Part shown: piece by piece, positions 52,150 to 61,023 of the stretch
Layout of the letters: each line of letters starts with the position of its first letter
Position numbering within the stretch: position 1 is the first letter of the stretch
Assembly: GCF_006438825.1 (NCBI RefSeq)
Contig: NZ_RCZP01000029.1
Span: 1-64,000, forward strand
From: Muricoccus nepalensis
GTDB taxonomy: Bacteria; Pseudomonadota; Alphaproteobacteria; Acetobacterales; Acetobacteraceae
Length of the DNA stretch: 64,000 bases
Reading direction: 5' to 3'
Program-made: the position numbers and the translations under genes
The notes under the pieces: generated by a model
The model's input: the letters and a program-made list of their open reading frames with translations, nothing else
The model's database searches: none
What the model was told of the DNA's origin: nothing

Positions 52150-52740
52150 ATGGCCGAGAAGACCCTGAGCGACGCCTTCTACGAAACCCTGAAAGACGTT
52201 TACTACGCCGAGAAGCAGTCGGTACGTGGCTTGAAAAAGTCTGCCAAGGCGGCCGCCTCGCCCCAGCTCAAGGAGGCGTTTACCAGGCACGCGGAGGAGA
52301 GTGCGGTCCAGGTTGAGCGGCTGGTTCGCGTGTTTGAGATCATCGGCAAGCCGCCCCGTGCCAAAACTTGCGAGGCGATGCAGGGCCTGCTGGCTGAGAT
52401 GGAGGAGGACCTGGAGTCCTTTGGCGAAACTGAGGCGGCCGATGACGTGCTGATTGGCTGTGCGCAGGCGATCGAGCACTACGAGATTGCCCGCTACGGC
52501 CTGCTCCGGACCTGGGCAAGTAAGCTGGGCCACGAGGATGCAGTCGAACTGCTGGAGGAGACGCTCGAGGAAGAGAAGCGTACCGACGCCCTGCTCAGCG
52601 AGATTGCGGAGGGTCTTGAGGCTTCTGGTGAGGACGAGGAGGAAGAGGAGGGTGAGGAGGAAGCGGTACCCAAGGCTCCAAAGCGCACTCCTGCCGCCAA
52701 GCGTCCGGCCCCCAAGTCCCGGTCCAAGGCGAAGGCTTAG
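52150..52740 (+). CDS. DUF892 (YciE/YciF-like) ferritin-fold protein
   Basis: A 196-residue protein: LSDAFYETLKDVYYAEKQSV and HAEESAVQVERLVRVFEIIG, then IEHYEIARYGLLRTWASKLG and LLEETLEEEKRTDALLSEIA. This is a four-helix ferritin-like fold with His/Glu ligands as in YciF. An acidic and then a Lys/Pro-rich tail follows, a feature of alphaproteobacterial members. Members are stress-induced. It is the first gene of the stress-type cluster that continues to 57188. Confidence 0.92.
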   Translation: MAEKTLSDAFYETLKDVYYAEKQSVRGLKKSAKAAASPQLKEAFTRHAEESAVQVERLVRVFEIIGKPPRAKTCEAMQGLLAEMEEDLESFGETEAADDVLIGCAQAIEHYEIARYGLLRTWASKLGHEDAVELLEETLEEEKRTDALLSEIAEGLEASGEDEEEEEGEEEAVPKAPKRTPAAKRPAPKSRSKAKA

Positions 52741-52820
52741 TCTACCGTCTCCCGTAAGGGAGCGTCCCCTCACGGTGGACTGGGTGCCAGATACCCGTCC
52801 TGTTGCTTAACCCTTACCGC

Positions 52821-54362
52821 ATGCATGGGTCTGGCCCTTTCGGAACATCACAGGTGACCGAACTCCCCTCCGATCAGAATGCCGACTATCAACAACTTCG
52901 GCTTATCCTGGCGGCCTTGCAGGACGGTGTGATCCTCATCGACCCTGATCAGAGGATCGCCTGGGCCAACAAGGCGGCCCTCCGGATGCATGGTGTGCAA
53001 GAGGTGGCCGAGCTCGGCGCCACCGTCTCCGAGTACCGCACCCGCTTTGAGCTGCGCTATCGCAACCGCCACCGCGTTCCCGAGGGGGCCTACCCGATGG
53101 AGCGGGTGATGGCCGGCGAGGCGTTCGACGAGGTGGTGGTCGAGGTGGCGCCCGCCGGGGAGAACGAGGCGCTCTGGACGCACCGGATCCGCAGCCTCGT
53201 CCTCAACGACACCGCCGGCGTGCCGAACTGCCTCGTGCTGATCCTGAATGACGAGACCGAGCGCTTCGATGCCGAGGAACGCTTTGAGGCCACCTTCAGC
53301 GCGAACCCGGCGCCCGCGGTGATCCTGCGGCTCTCCGACCACCGCCACATCAAGGTGAACCGAGGTTTCCTCGAGATGACCGGCTACGCGGAGGAGCAGG
53401 TGGTCGGCCGCTCAGCCTATGAGATCGATGTTCTGGACGGCGCTGCCCGGCGGGAGTTTGCCGTGGACCGGCTGCAGCAGGGGCGCACCATTCCGCAAAT
53501 GGAGGCCGTGCTGCAGCTTCCTGGGGGCGGCGAGAAACGGGTGGTGGTGGCCGGGCAGCCGATCGAGGTCGGCAATACAAATTGCATGCTTTTCACCTTT
53601 GTCGATGTCGAGCCCCATAAACGCACTGAGGAGGCTCTACGAAAATGCGAGAGCAACTTCGCAGTGGCCTTCCAACTGTCGCCCGTTCCATCCTTCCTCG
53701 CCCGGCGTGTCGGGTGCTGCCTCCTGCGGGCTAACGAGGCGTTTGTGCGGGAGAGCGGCTACACCGCGGTGGAGCTGGCTGGCAGAGGAGCCGGTGAACT
53801 CGGTCTCTGGGCTGACGCGGCAGTGGGGCAGGAGCTGGAGCGACGCCTCGAGCTGCATGGCGGCATACGCGACTTCGCTCTCCAGCTGCGCACCCGGGCG
53901 GGCGACCTGCTGGACCTCCTTGTGTCCGCCGAGGCGGTGAGCATGGGAGAGGGACCCTGCGTGCTGGTGGTGGCGCAGAACGTGGCCGAGCACCGCCGCA
54001 CCGAGGTGGAGATCGCGTCGGCCCTCGAGGCGGTCATGCAGGACACCTCCTGGTTCAGCCGGATGGTGCTGGAGAAGCTCGCCAAGCTGCGACGTCCGGA
54101 CGCTCCCGACGGTGCCATGACCTCCGAGCTCTCCCAACTCTCACCACGCGGGCGCGACGTTCTGGCCCTGGTGTGCCGCGGCATGGCCGATGCGGGGATC
54201 GCCAACAAGCTCGGGCTCTCCCGCAACACGGTCCGCAACCACGTCACGGCGCTCTACCGCAAGACAGGAGTGCGCAACCGAGCGTCCCTGGTCGTCTGGG
54301 CTCGTGAGCGTGGCTTCACGGGTGGCGCGCCGCCCAAGTTGCCTAAGCTCACCAAGGTTTAG
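52821..54362 (+). CDS. PAS-PAS-PAS-LuxR transcription regulator
   Basis: A 513-residue protein. ATG 52821 is chosen; a TTG six codons earlier is possible. There are three PAS domains (about 25-140, 150-265 and 275-395): AALQDGVILIDPDQRIAWAN, ATFSANPAPAVILRLSDHRH, AFQLSPVPSFLARRVGCCLL. The C-terminal LuxR HTH is LSPRGRDVLALVCRGMADAG, then LSRNTVRNHVTALYRKTGV. It is a one-component regulator and lacks kinase or receiver domains. The likely targets are the stress genes around it. Confidence 0.9.
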   Translation: MHGSGPFGTSQVTELPSDQNADYQQLRLILAALQDGVILIDPDQRIAWANKAALRMHGVQEVAELGATVSEYRTRFELRYRNRHRVPEGAYPMERVMAGEAFDEVVVEVAPAGENEALWTHRIRSLVLNDTAGVPNCLVLILNDETERFDAEERFEATFSANPAPAVILRLSDHRHIKVNRGFLEMTGYAEEQVVGRSAYEIDVLDGAARREFAVDRLQQGRTIPQMEAVLQLPGGGEKRVVVAGQPIEVGNTNCMLFTFVDVEPHKRTEEALRKCESNFAVAFQLSPVPSFLARRVGCCLLRANEAFVRESGYTAVELAGRGAGELGLWADAAVGQELERRLELHGGIRDFALQLRTRAGDLLDLLVSAEAVSMGEGPCVLVVAQNVAEHRRTEVEIASALEAVMQDTSWFSRMVLEKLAKLRRPDAPDGAMTSELSQLSPRGRDVLALVCRGMADAGIANKLGLSRNTVRNHVTALYRKTGVRNRASLVVWARERGFTGGAPPKLPKLTKV

Positions 54363-54517
54363 TGCAGCTCCTCTGCCGTCTTAGTGCAGGGGCATCAGCT
54401 CGGAAGAACGGCATCGTTCCTGCCGACGGAACCCTGAGAAGTTCCGCCGGTTACTGGGGCGAATGCCAGGGTCTGAACGATCCTGGTCTCGTTCGGACAT
54501 CCTCATGGAAAAGCCAG

Positions 54518-54700
54518 ATGGATAAGGATCCGGTCCCCGGCACCGCTGAGCGGATGAAGGCTTCTATCAAGGATGCCATCGGCACGCTCACCGGCGATCC
54601 CAGGGCAAAGCCCGAAGGCTGCACTGAAAAGCCCCAAACGGAGGTTCGGAGCACGGCTGCCGACACCGAAGGCGAACCCGAGAGCGCCACCCGCGAGTAA
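54518..54700 (+). CDS. CsbD-like stress protein
   Basis: A 60-residue hydrophilic protein from ATG 54518: MDKDPVPGTAERMKASIKDA, then IGTLTGDPRAKPEGCTEKPQ. It resembles CsbD/YjbJ family proteins (GNWKQ-K-G-x-A-K-x-x-G-type), which are abundant stress proteins of unknown mechanism. The frame upstream is open but not protein-like. Confidence 0.7.
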   Translation: MDKDPVPGTAERMKASIKDAIGTLTGDPRAKPEGCTEKPQTEVRSTAADTEGEPESATRE

Positions 54701-54788
54701 GAGATCCACGCCGGTGCGATGGCTCTCTGAGCTCCTCGCTCCGGTGTGAGTGCGCGGCATCCAGAACAAACCTGAAGGAACTTCTATC

Positions 54789-55739
54789 GTGCAAACACGC
54801 GCCACACCTGACGTCTACAATGATGCCTCTAGGGCAACGGCCGTTCTCCCCGAGGGCGCCCCGTCGCTGCCCTCACGTGTGTCCTGGGGCGCGGTGATCG
54901 CCGGCGCCGTCGTTGCGCTGACGGTCGGGCTGATGCTGAACTCTCTCGGTGCCGGCATTGGCGCCACCACGGTGGACGCCGCAGCCCGGGACACGCCCTC
55001 CGCCTCTTCCTTTGGGATTGGAGCCGCCATCTGGGTGCTGGTGTCCAACCTGATCGGCCTTGCGGCGGGCGGCTACGTCGCGGCCCGGCTGTCGGGCACC
55101 TCGGACAACACGGACGGTACGCTGCACGGCCTGGCGGTCTGGGGCACCACCTTCCTGATCTCGGCGGTGCTGCTGGGCAACCTTGTCTCCGGCATTGCCT
55201 CCACCGCAGCCTCCGGCGCCTCCAGCCTAGTCAGCAGCGTCGCGAGTGGGGCCGGTTCGGCGGTGTCCGCCGTGGGTCAGCAGGCCGCTAACCGGACAAG
55301 CACCAGCACGCTGCAGAATGCGGCCCAGGGCTTGGTGGACCGGGTCCAGGGAGCCCTCAGCGGGAGCGGCGGCGCTCCGGCTACGATGACCTCGGACCAG
55401 CGCAAGGCGGAGATAAGCACCTTGGTGACCCGGCGGGTGACCGACGGGCAGCTCTCGGCAGAGGATCGCACCCGCCTGAACGGGCTGGTCGCGGCCGAGT
55501 ACAACATCAGCCCCCAAGACGCTCAGGCGCGGGTGCAGCAGGCTGAGCAGCAGGCGACCCAAACGGCGCGGCAGGCCGAGGAGAAGGCACGCAGTGTGGC
55601 CGATACCGCGGCCTCCGGAGCCGCCAAGGCCGCCTTCGCGGTCTTCGCGATCATGCTGCTGGGCGCGATCGCCTCGGTGCTGGGCGCCCGCCGTGGCACC
55701 CGTGACCTCCTGACGGTCAGGAGCGCCCGTGTCGCCTGA
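54789..55739 (+). CDS. Membrane protein of PhnA-like/YsnF-linked stress family
   Basis: A 316-residue integral membrane protein starting at GTG 54789 with GAAGGA upstream. It has TM helices at about 30-55 (SWGAVIAGAVVALTVGLMLN), 75-100 and 110-135, a long Ser/Ala/Gly-rich loop with a DUF883-like coiled coil (ARVQQAEQQATQTARQAEEK), and one C-terminal TM (FAVFAIMLLGAIASVLGARR). It overlaps the DUF2382 gene downstream by 11 bp. Such proteins are commonly found with DUF2382/CsbD genes; function unknown. Confidence 0.75.
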   Translation: MQTRATPDVYNDASRATAVLPEGAPSLPSRVSWGAVIAGAVVALTVGLMLNSLGAGIGATTVDAAARDTPSASSFGIGAAIWVLVSNLIGLAAGGYVAARLSGTSDNTDGTLHGLAVWGTTFLISAVLLGNLVSGIASTAASGASSLVSSVASGAGSAVSAVGQQAANRTSTSTLQNAAQGLVDRVQGALSGSGGAPATMTSDQRKAEISTLVTRRVTDGQLSAEDRTRLNGLVAAEYNISPQDAQARVQQAEQQATQTARQAEEKARSVADTAASGAAKAAFAVFAIMLLGAIASVLGARRGTRDLLTVRSARVA

Positions 55740-56232
55740 ACAGGGCGCAGGGACGCCCGGCGTCGAGCAGACACGGCCATCGGGCAGCCCACTCGCCAGC
55801 GGAAGGACTGAGGAGGTCATTCCGCTAGTCGAGGAGATCCTCCACCTCGGCAAGCGGGTTGTGGAGACGGGGCGCGTCAGGGTCTCACTGACCACCGAGA
55901 CGGTGGAGGAGACCCTGCGCGAGACCTTGCGCAGCCGACACGCCGAGGTCGAGCACGTGCCCATCGGCCGTGAGGTAAGCCAAGTGCCGGTGACCCGACA
56001 GGAGGGGAACGTGATCATCGTTCCCGTCGTCGAGGAGGTCCTTATCGTCACGAAGAAGCTGGTTCTCAAAGAGGAGATCCACCTGCGCTTCGTCGACAGC
56101 GAGGAGAGCGTGGAGCAGCCCGCCGAACGGCGGGTGCAGCGAGCCACGGTTGAGCGGCTGGTTCCGAAGCAGGCGGGTTCGCCTGCTGGGACGGCCGAGT
56201 GGACCGACAACACGAAAGGACGCCAACAATGA
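55729..56232 (+). CDS. DUF2382 (YsnF/AvaK) domain protein
   Basis: A 167-residue protein starting at GTG 55729. The core EEVIPLVEEILHLGKRVVET, GRVRVSLTTETVEETLRETL and PVTRQEGNVIIVPVVEEVLI is the DUF2382 repeat. Members of the family are stress-induced and often membrane-anchored via another PRC-barrel domain. It overlaps the next gene by 4 bp. Confidence 0.9.
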   Translation: MSPEQGAGTPGVEQTRPSGSPLASGRTEEVIPLVEEILHLGKRVVETGRVRVSLTTETVEETLRETLRSRHAEVEHVPIGREVSQVPVTRQEGNVIIVPVVEEVLIVTKKLVLKEEIHLRFVDSEESVEQPAERRVQRATVERLVPKQAGSPAGTAEWTDNTKGRQQ

Positions 56233-57188
56233 CGCGTACCATCACCGCCATGTTCAGTGCTCGGGCTGCAGCCGACAGGGCTGTCAACGAACTGACCCGC
56301 GAACTGGGTATCGGGAGCGGCCAGGTTCAAGTGTACGCCGCTGAGGCGGCCCCGAATGGCGCGACCACTGCCGGAGCCGCGACGGGGGACACGGGCCTTT
56401 GGGCCTCGCTGAAGGACCTCTTTGTTCCCGACGAGGACCGTACGGCCTACGCCGAGGGCATTCGCCGCGGCAACTACGTGGTCTCGGCCCAGGTTGATGA
56501 GACCATGCTCGATCGGGCCATGGACATCCTCGAGCATAACGGTGCGGTGGACCTGGACGCTCAGGAAGCCGAGTGGCGGCAGTCCGGCTGGACCGGCCAT
56601 CAGGCGGGCGCAACTACGGGGGCGACTGTGGGCACCTCTCCGTCCAATCCCCAACTGGGTGTGGTTGCCACCGGCGCGGCGGTGACCGGTGCGGCCGCAG
56701 CACCGGTTACCGGTCAGACCTCCGTGGCGACCACCCCGTCTCGTACGGGGGCTGAGGAGGTCATCCCGATCGTTGAAGAGCGCATTCAGGTTGGCAAGCG
56801 CGATGTCGAGCGCGGCCGGGTGCGGGTGCGCTCCTACATCGTGGAGACGCCGGTCAGCGAGCAGGTAACGCTGCGTGAGGAGCACGTTGACGTGCAGCGC
56901 CGCGCTGTTGATCGACCGCTGACCGATGCTGACGAGGCCTTCCGCGAGCGGGTCATCGACGCCACCGAGCACTCCGAGCAGGCGGTGGTTGGCAAGGAGG
57001 CGCGCGTTAAGGAGGAGCTGGTGATCCGCAAGGACGTCGCCGAACGCACGGAGACGGTGCAGGACAGCGTTCGCCGGACCGAAGTCGAGGTGGACGATAC
57101 CAGGGGCACGACAGGCACGTCTGCAAGCCGCGCCGTGGACAAGACGCTCGGCACCAACATCAGCGGCGCCAACCCCAACAAGCGTTGA
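56229..57188 (+). CDS. YsnF-like protein with N-terminal alpha/beta domain and DUF2382
   Basis: A 319-residue protein from ATG 56229 (GAAAGGA upstream). The N-terminal domain (TRTITAMFSARAAADRAVNE; AYAEGIRRGNYVVSAQVDET) is the heat-induced-stress YflT-like/general stress domain. A Gly/Thr-rich linker (about 125-175) precedes the C-terminal DUF2382: EEVIPIVEERIQVGKRDVER, then VTLREEHVDVQRRAVDRPLT. It is the last gene of the cluster. Function unknown. Confidence 0.9.
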   Translation: MTRTITAMFSARAAADRAVNELTRELGIGSGQVQVYAAEAAPNGATTAGAATGDTGLWASLKDLFVPDEDRTAYAEGIRRGNYVVSAQVDETMLDRAMDILEHNGAVDLDAQEAEWRQSGWTGHQAGATTGATVGTSPSNPQLGVVATGAAVTGAAAAPVTGQTSVATTPSRTGAEEVIPIVEERIQVGKRDVERGRVRVRSYIVETPVSEQVTLREEHVDVQRRAVDRPLTDADEAFRERVIDATEHSEQAVVGKEARVKEELVIRKDVAERTETVQDSVRRTEVEVDDTRGTTGTSASRAVDKTLGTNISGANPNKR

Positions 57189-57408
57189 AAGCTGCCCGTT
57201 TATAAACCGCGGGACGGGGCAGTAGTCCCGTTCCGCCCCATCGCTTGAGGATGGCTTCACAGACACTGCAAAGTCTTTCTGCTGATCTGATCGCGGCACG
57301 CGAGGACCACTTACAAATCAGCTCACGCCATAGCGCCAGAACTAACAAAATAGCTTGTTGGTACGCATAAATGGACAGACTTGAGACAGGTTGGGGAAAG
57401 GATGGGAG

Positions 57409-57915
57409 CTACCGTCCGGCAATCAGATCTTTGATGCGGCTGGCGAGCGCTTCCATGGCGAAAGGCCTGGTCATGGCGTGCATGCCGGGCTCCAGATAGC
57501 CGTTGCCGACCACCGCGTTCTCGGCATAACCAGTGATGAACAGCACGCGCAGTCCCGGCCGTGTGACCTGCGCGAAGTCGGCCACCTGCCGGCCGTTCAT
57601 GCCCCCAGGTAGACCGACGTCGGTCACCAGCAGGTCAATGCGGGCATCGGACTGCAACACCCGAAGCCCGGCTGGCCCGTCCGCCGCTTCGATAGCCATG
57701 TAGCCCAAGTCGCCTAGCACCTCGGTGACCAGCATGCGTACGGTCGGCTCGTCGTCCACCACCAGCACCGTCTCGCCCCGCTCCGCCCTCGGCGCCTCGG
57801 CTAGCTCGCTGGGCCAGCGATATCTTCCGCCTCCCTATGATGGCGCGGCAGGTAAAGGCACACCATCGTGCCCTGGCTCGGTTCGGAGTAGATGCCTACC
57901 TGCCCGCCCGATTGC
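57409..57915 (-). pseudogene. Decayed 3' part of Kai-type hybrid kinase (HATPase end + receiver)
   Basis: On the minus strand, from about 57915, a reading frame encodes TRQSGGQVGIYSEPSQGTMV and CLYLPRHHREAEDIAGPAS, then meets a stop after a one-base shift. The continuation ELAEAPRAERGETVLVVDDE is in a second frame, followed by a complete receiver (LLVTDVGLPGGMNGRQVADF). These segments match the kaiC-linked kinase at 21712-23466 (QSGGQARIYSEVGQGTMICL; APRARHDETVLVVDDEPTVR). The kinase 5' part is lost. The receiver alone (57409-57768) might still be translated. Confidence 0.85.
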
Positions 57916-58006
57916 CGGGTCTTCAGTCTGCTGCCCCATCGATGTTAAGGGCAGCACACTGATCGACGCTTTGACCCGGATTCCATGGTCTACTGGGATT
58001 AAGGCC

Positions 58007-58065
58007 GGCGCTGATGCTCCTATAGCGGTGAAGGGGACCTTGACCGCTATAGGAGCATCAGCGCC
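58007..58065. repeat. Near-perfect 59-nt hairpin
   Basis: Arms 58007-58029 and 58043-58065 are perfect 23-bp inverted repeats. After one G-G mismatch the stem continues with AAGG/CCTT and a 3-nt loop, so 27 of 28 positions pair. It lies in a 420-bp gene-free gap between the decayed kinase and the EAL gene. Terminal inverted repeats of an element with no interior (MITE-like) are a possible explanation. Confidence 0.75.
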
Positions 58066-58338
58066 GCTTCGAGCTAGGAGCATCGATCTAATGAGACAAC
58101 CTCGGTCGCTGACAGCGACGCTACGGCTGACAACAACAGACGTCTTGGCCCACGGCCAACAGTTTCACGATGTTTTCAGTCTCTTGCCCCATGCTGGGCA
58201 CGTCATGTTGCGCGAGAGCGGAACAGCCGTTTGGTCCCACTCGCCCAAGGGGAGAGAAGCGCGTTGCTGTTTGAAGGCGAGCCCGCAGCGCACCTGAACG
58301 CCCGAAAGTCCGGTGGCGGTACCCTGTCAGCTTCGCCA

Positions 58339-59091
58339 ATGCCCCGAGATGGATGTGGCGATTGCTCCAGCGGTTTAGTCGCTCCTTTCCCTTTTTCGAT
58401 GGCTTTCCAACCTGTTGTGGACGTCACGACCGGGCGGGTGCACGCCTACGAGGCTCTGGTCCGTGGGCCAGCGGGAGAGCCGGCGGCAGCCGTACTGGCG
58501 CAGGTCACCCGCGCCAACCGCTACGCGTTTGACCAGTCCTGTCGCGTCAAAGCTATCGAGCTGGCGTCGAGCTTGGGAATGGCGGCGAGCGGCGCCACCC
58601 TGTCCATCAACTTCATGCCCGGTGCCATGTACCGCCCCGAGAACTGCGTGCGTGCCACCCTGGCCGCGGCGCGCCGGCACCGTTTCCCACTAAACCGGCT
58701 GCAGTTCGAGGTTACCGAGGGCGAGAAAGTGGGCGACCCGGATCACCTCACCGCCATTTTTCGCGAGTACCGGGCGCGCGGCTTCCGTGTCGCCATCGAT
58801 GACTTCGGCGCGGGCTACGCCGGCCTCGGCCTGCTCGCCCGCTTCCAGCCCGACGTCATCAAGCTCGACATGGATCTGATCCGCGGCCTAGACAACGACC
58901 GCGTCCGCCGCTCCATTGTGGGCGCTGTGCTGTCAGTCTGCGCCGAACTCAACATCGCCGTGGTGGCGGAAGGTGTAGAAACCCGCGCGGAGCTGGACGC
59001 GCTCCGCGCTCTCGGTGTCCGTCTCGTGCAGGGTTACCTGTTCGCCCGCCCCGCCTTCGAGCAGCTGCCGCCTGTCTCTACCCTCGCCTGA
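58339..59091 (+). CDS. EAL-domain c-di-GMP phosphodiesterase
   Basis: A 250-residue protein; the start is taken at ATG 58339, although the frame is open further upstream. All catalytic motifs are present: YEALVRGP, the NFMPGAMYRP strand, LQFEVTEGEKV, AIDDFGAGYAGLGLL, VIKLDMDLIRGLD, VVAEGVET and LVQGYLFARP. There is no input domain other than a short N-terminal part, so it should be a cytoplasmic, active EAL phosphodiesterase. It converges with the PAS-GGDEF gene, pairing synthesis and breakdown of c-di-GMP in one locus. Confidence 0.9.
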   Translation: MPRDGCGDCSSGLVAPFPFSMAFQPVVDVTTGRVHAYEALVRGPAGEPAAAVLAQVTRANRYAFDQSCRVKAIELASSLGMAASGATLSINFMPGAMYRPENCVRATLAAARRHRFPLNRLQFEVTEGEKVGDPDHLTAIFREYRARGFRVAIDDFGAGYAGLGLLARFQPDVIKLDMDLIRGLDNDRVRRSIVGAVLSVCAELNIAVVAEGVETRAELDALRALGVRLVQGYLFARPAFEQLPPVSTLA

Positions 59092-59157
59092 GCGGTTTCC
59101 TCCAGGACGCGCGTCGTCACCGCTGTAGGCGAGCTACGCCGAGCGGCTCGGAACCGG

Positions 59158-60498
59158 TCAGGAGGCGGCGCGCACCCGCGTCACCGGTGCCTCTGCTCCA
59201 GCGACGCACACGCGGTTCCTGCCATCACGCTTGGCTCGGTAGAGCGCTGCGTCAGCATCAGCCAGCAGTTTCTCCAGGGTTGACGCGTCCGGCGTGAGCG
59301 TAGCCAGGCCAAAGGAGGCGGTGAGCACCAAGACAGTCTCACCCTTCTGGGCAGGCGTACCGGCGACCTGCCGACGCAACTGCTCAGCAACCTTTGCGCC
59401 CGTCTCGATGTCGGCGCCAGGTAGCAGGACGCCGAACTCCTCCCCACCCAAGCGACACAGCAGGCCCCCCTCCGGGAGCGCGTCGCGCAGCGCCCTGGCG
59501 ACAGTGCGCAGAGCCTCGTCACCGGCGGCATGGCCGTGACAGTCATTCACCCGTTTGAAGTGGTCCACGTCGACCATCAGCACGGCAGCGGAGCCCGCGC
59601 TGTCTCGAGCGCGTCGCACGAGGTCTATGCCCTGTTCGAAAAAGGCGCGCCGGTTCAGTGCGCCAGTCAAGTGGTCAGTGGTTAGAGCCCGCCGTAACTC
59701 CTCGGCGGTCGAGCGGCGCTCCGTCGTGTCGCGCACCACCATCAGGAAACGCGTGCTGCCGCCTTCGCCCTCTGGGAGAGCGGAGACAATGCAGGTGCCC
59801 CAGAAGCGCGAGCCGTCAGCCCGTGCACGCCACCCGTCGTCGAGGTGCCAGCCGTCGCGCAGCGACACCGCTAGTCGTTCCAGCAGCGCGTCCTGGCTGT
59901 TACCGCCCCTCTCGGCAGGCGTAACGAGGCCTGCCGCCGAGGCGCCCAGGGCAGAGGCCGCGGCGTACCCGAACAACCGCTCGCCGGACGAGTTCCATTC
60001 TGAGACACGCCCTTCAGGGTCGAGGCCAAGCATGGCGTAGTCGTTAGCACCCTGTACCAACGCCGCGAACCATGCGTCACTCTCCCGCAGGCGCCGCTCG
60101 TTGGCTACTTGGGCCGAGATGTCCGACAACACCGCCATATGCCGGTCGGCGTCCATGCGCACCACTGTCAGTGACAGCACGCGCGGATCACGACCATCGG
60201 GCGCTGGGCCAAGATGCAGGCGTAGGCCGTCGCACAACGTTCCACGTGCCGGCTGATCGTCGCGCAGCAGCCGACGCAGCTCGGGGGCGCAAGGCGCCAA
60301 AGCATCGAGCAGGTTGGAGAACATCGTGCCTGGCGGCAGCAGCGGCATCACCAGGCACGAGAAGGCAGGGTTGAGCATGAGCACGGTGCCGTCGGCAGCG
60401 AACTGCGCCATGCCGTGCGGGCAGGTATACAGGAACCGGAGCAGCGCCTCGTACTCGGCATCCGCGTCGTCCTCGGAGGAAGCCTCAGCGGGGTTCAA
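59158..60498 (-). CDS. PAS-PAS-GGDEF diguanylate cyclase of PYP-linked module
   Basis: A 446-residue soluble protein. The first PAS (EYEALLRFLYTCPHGMAQFA; VLMLNPAFSCLVMPLLPPGT) is related to the N-terminus of the protein at 61024-62103. A second PAS covers about 145-270 (NDYAMLGLDPEGRVSEWNSS). The GGDEF domain has TTDHLTGALNRRAFFEQGID and the active site RLGGEEFGVLLPG; no RxxD inhibitory site precedes it. It starts immediately after the stop of the PYP-like gene at 60499, so the two are coupled. Confidence 0.92.
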   Translation of the reverse strand: MNPAEASSEDDADAEYEALLRFLYTCPHGMAQFAADGTVLMLNPAFSCLVMPLLPPGTMFSNLLDALAPCAPELRRLLRDDQPARGTLCDGLRLHLGPAPDGRDPRVLSLTVVRMDADRHMAVLSDISAQVANERRLRESDAWFAALVQGANDYAMLGLDPEGRVSEWNSSGERLFGYAAASALGASAAGLVTPAERGGNSQDALLERLAVSLRDGWHLDDGWRARADGSRFWGTCIVSALPEGEGGSTRFLMVVRDTTERRSTAEELRRALTTDHLTGALNRRAFFEQGIDLVRRARDSAGSAAVLMVDVDHFKRVNDCHGHAAGDEALRTVARALRDALPEGGLLCRLGGEEFGVLLPGADIETGAKVAEQLRRQVAGTPAQKGETVLVLTASFGLATLTPDASTLEKLLADADAALYRAKRDGRNRVCVAGAEAPVTRVRAAS

Positions 60499-60858
60499 CT
60501 AGCTGCGCTCGACCAGCACGTAGCGGCGTCGGTGACCGGGTGCGCGCAGCAGCCGCAGCCGCACTGGTGTGACCCGCATACGAAAGGTGAGGACGTAGGG
60601 AAGCATGCTGTCCAGCGCTTCCTCGCGCTCCAGCCGTTCAGCCACCATAGAGTTGTTCATGCAAGGGGCGACGTCGAGGAAGAAGTGGCGGCCGAGCACG
60701 CGGTCTCGCGTCAGCCTGGCGGCCGTGGCCTCGTAGACATTGTACACCTCCACCATGCCGCTGCCATCAAGGCCGATTACCCCAAAGGGCAGCGTGTCCA
60801 GCATGCCGGCCGGTGCGGCGTCCAGCGCCTCCAGTAGGGCAGCATCGTCGAACTTCAT
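60499..60858 (-). CDS. PYP-like PAS protein 2 (with chromophore-type Cys)
   Basis: A 119-residue single PAS domain resembling photoactive yellow protein: LPFGVIGLDGSGMVEVYNVY, then EATAARLTRDRVLGRHFF, DVAPCMNNSMV and RLRLLRAPGHRRRYVLVERS. Tyr39, Glu43 and Cys66 have the spacing of PYP Tyr42, Glu46 and Cys69, the last being the p-coumaroyl attachment residue. No tyrosine ammonia lyase or coumarate ligase gene is in the window, so holoprotein formation is unproven. It is coupled to the PAS-PAS-GGDEF gene. Confidence 0.85.
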   Translation of the reverse strand: MKFDDAALLEALDAAPAGMLDTLPFGVIGLDGSGMVEVYNVYEATAARLTRDRVLGRHFFLDVAPCMNNSMVAERLEREEALDSMLPYVLTFRMRVTPVRLRLLRAPGHRRRYVLVERS

Positions 60859-61023
60859 GCGGCAATCACCCGAGATGGATGCCGGAAGCCGCCGGCAATC
60901 ACCAAGGCTACCTTCCCATGCTTTACAACCCCTCTACGCCGAGAGGCTTCAGCGAAGACATGGGCGCCAAGGGGTAAGAAAGCAGCCTTCGCCGTTTGCG
61001 GCTCCTTCAAGTGAGGGTACGCC

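Noticed and set aside
55227-57299. A 690-codon minus-strand frame
   Set aside because: It is opposite the membrane protein and DUF2382 genes and shows only shadow composition.
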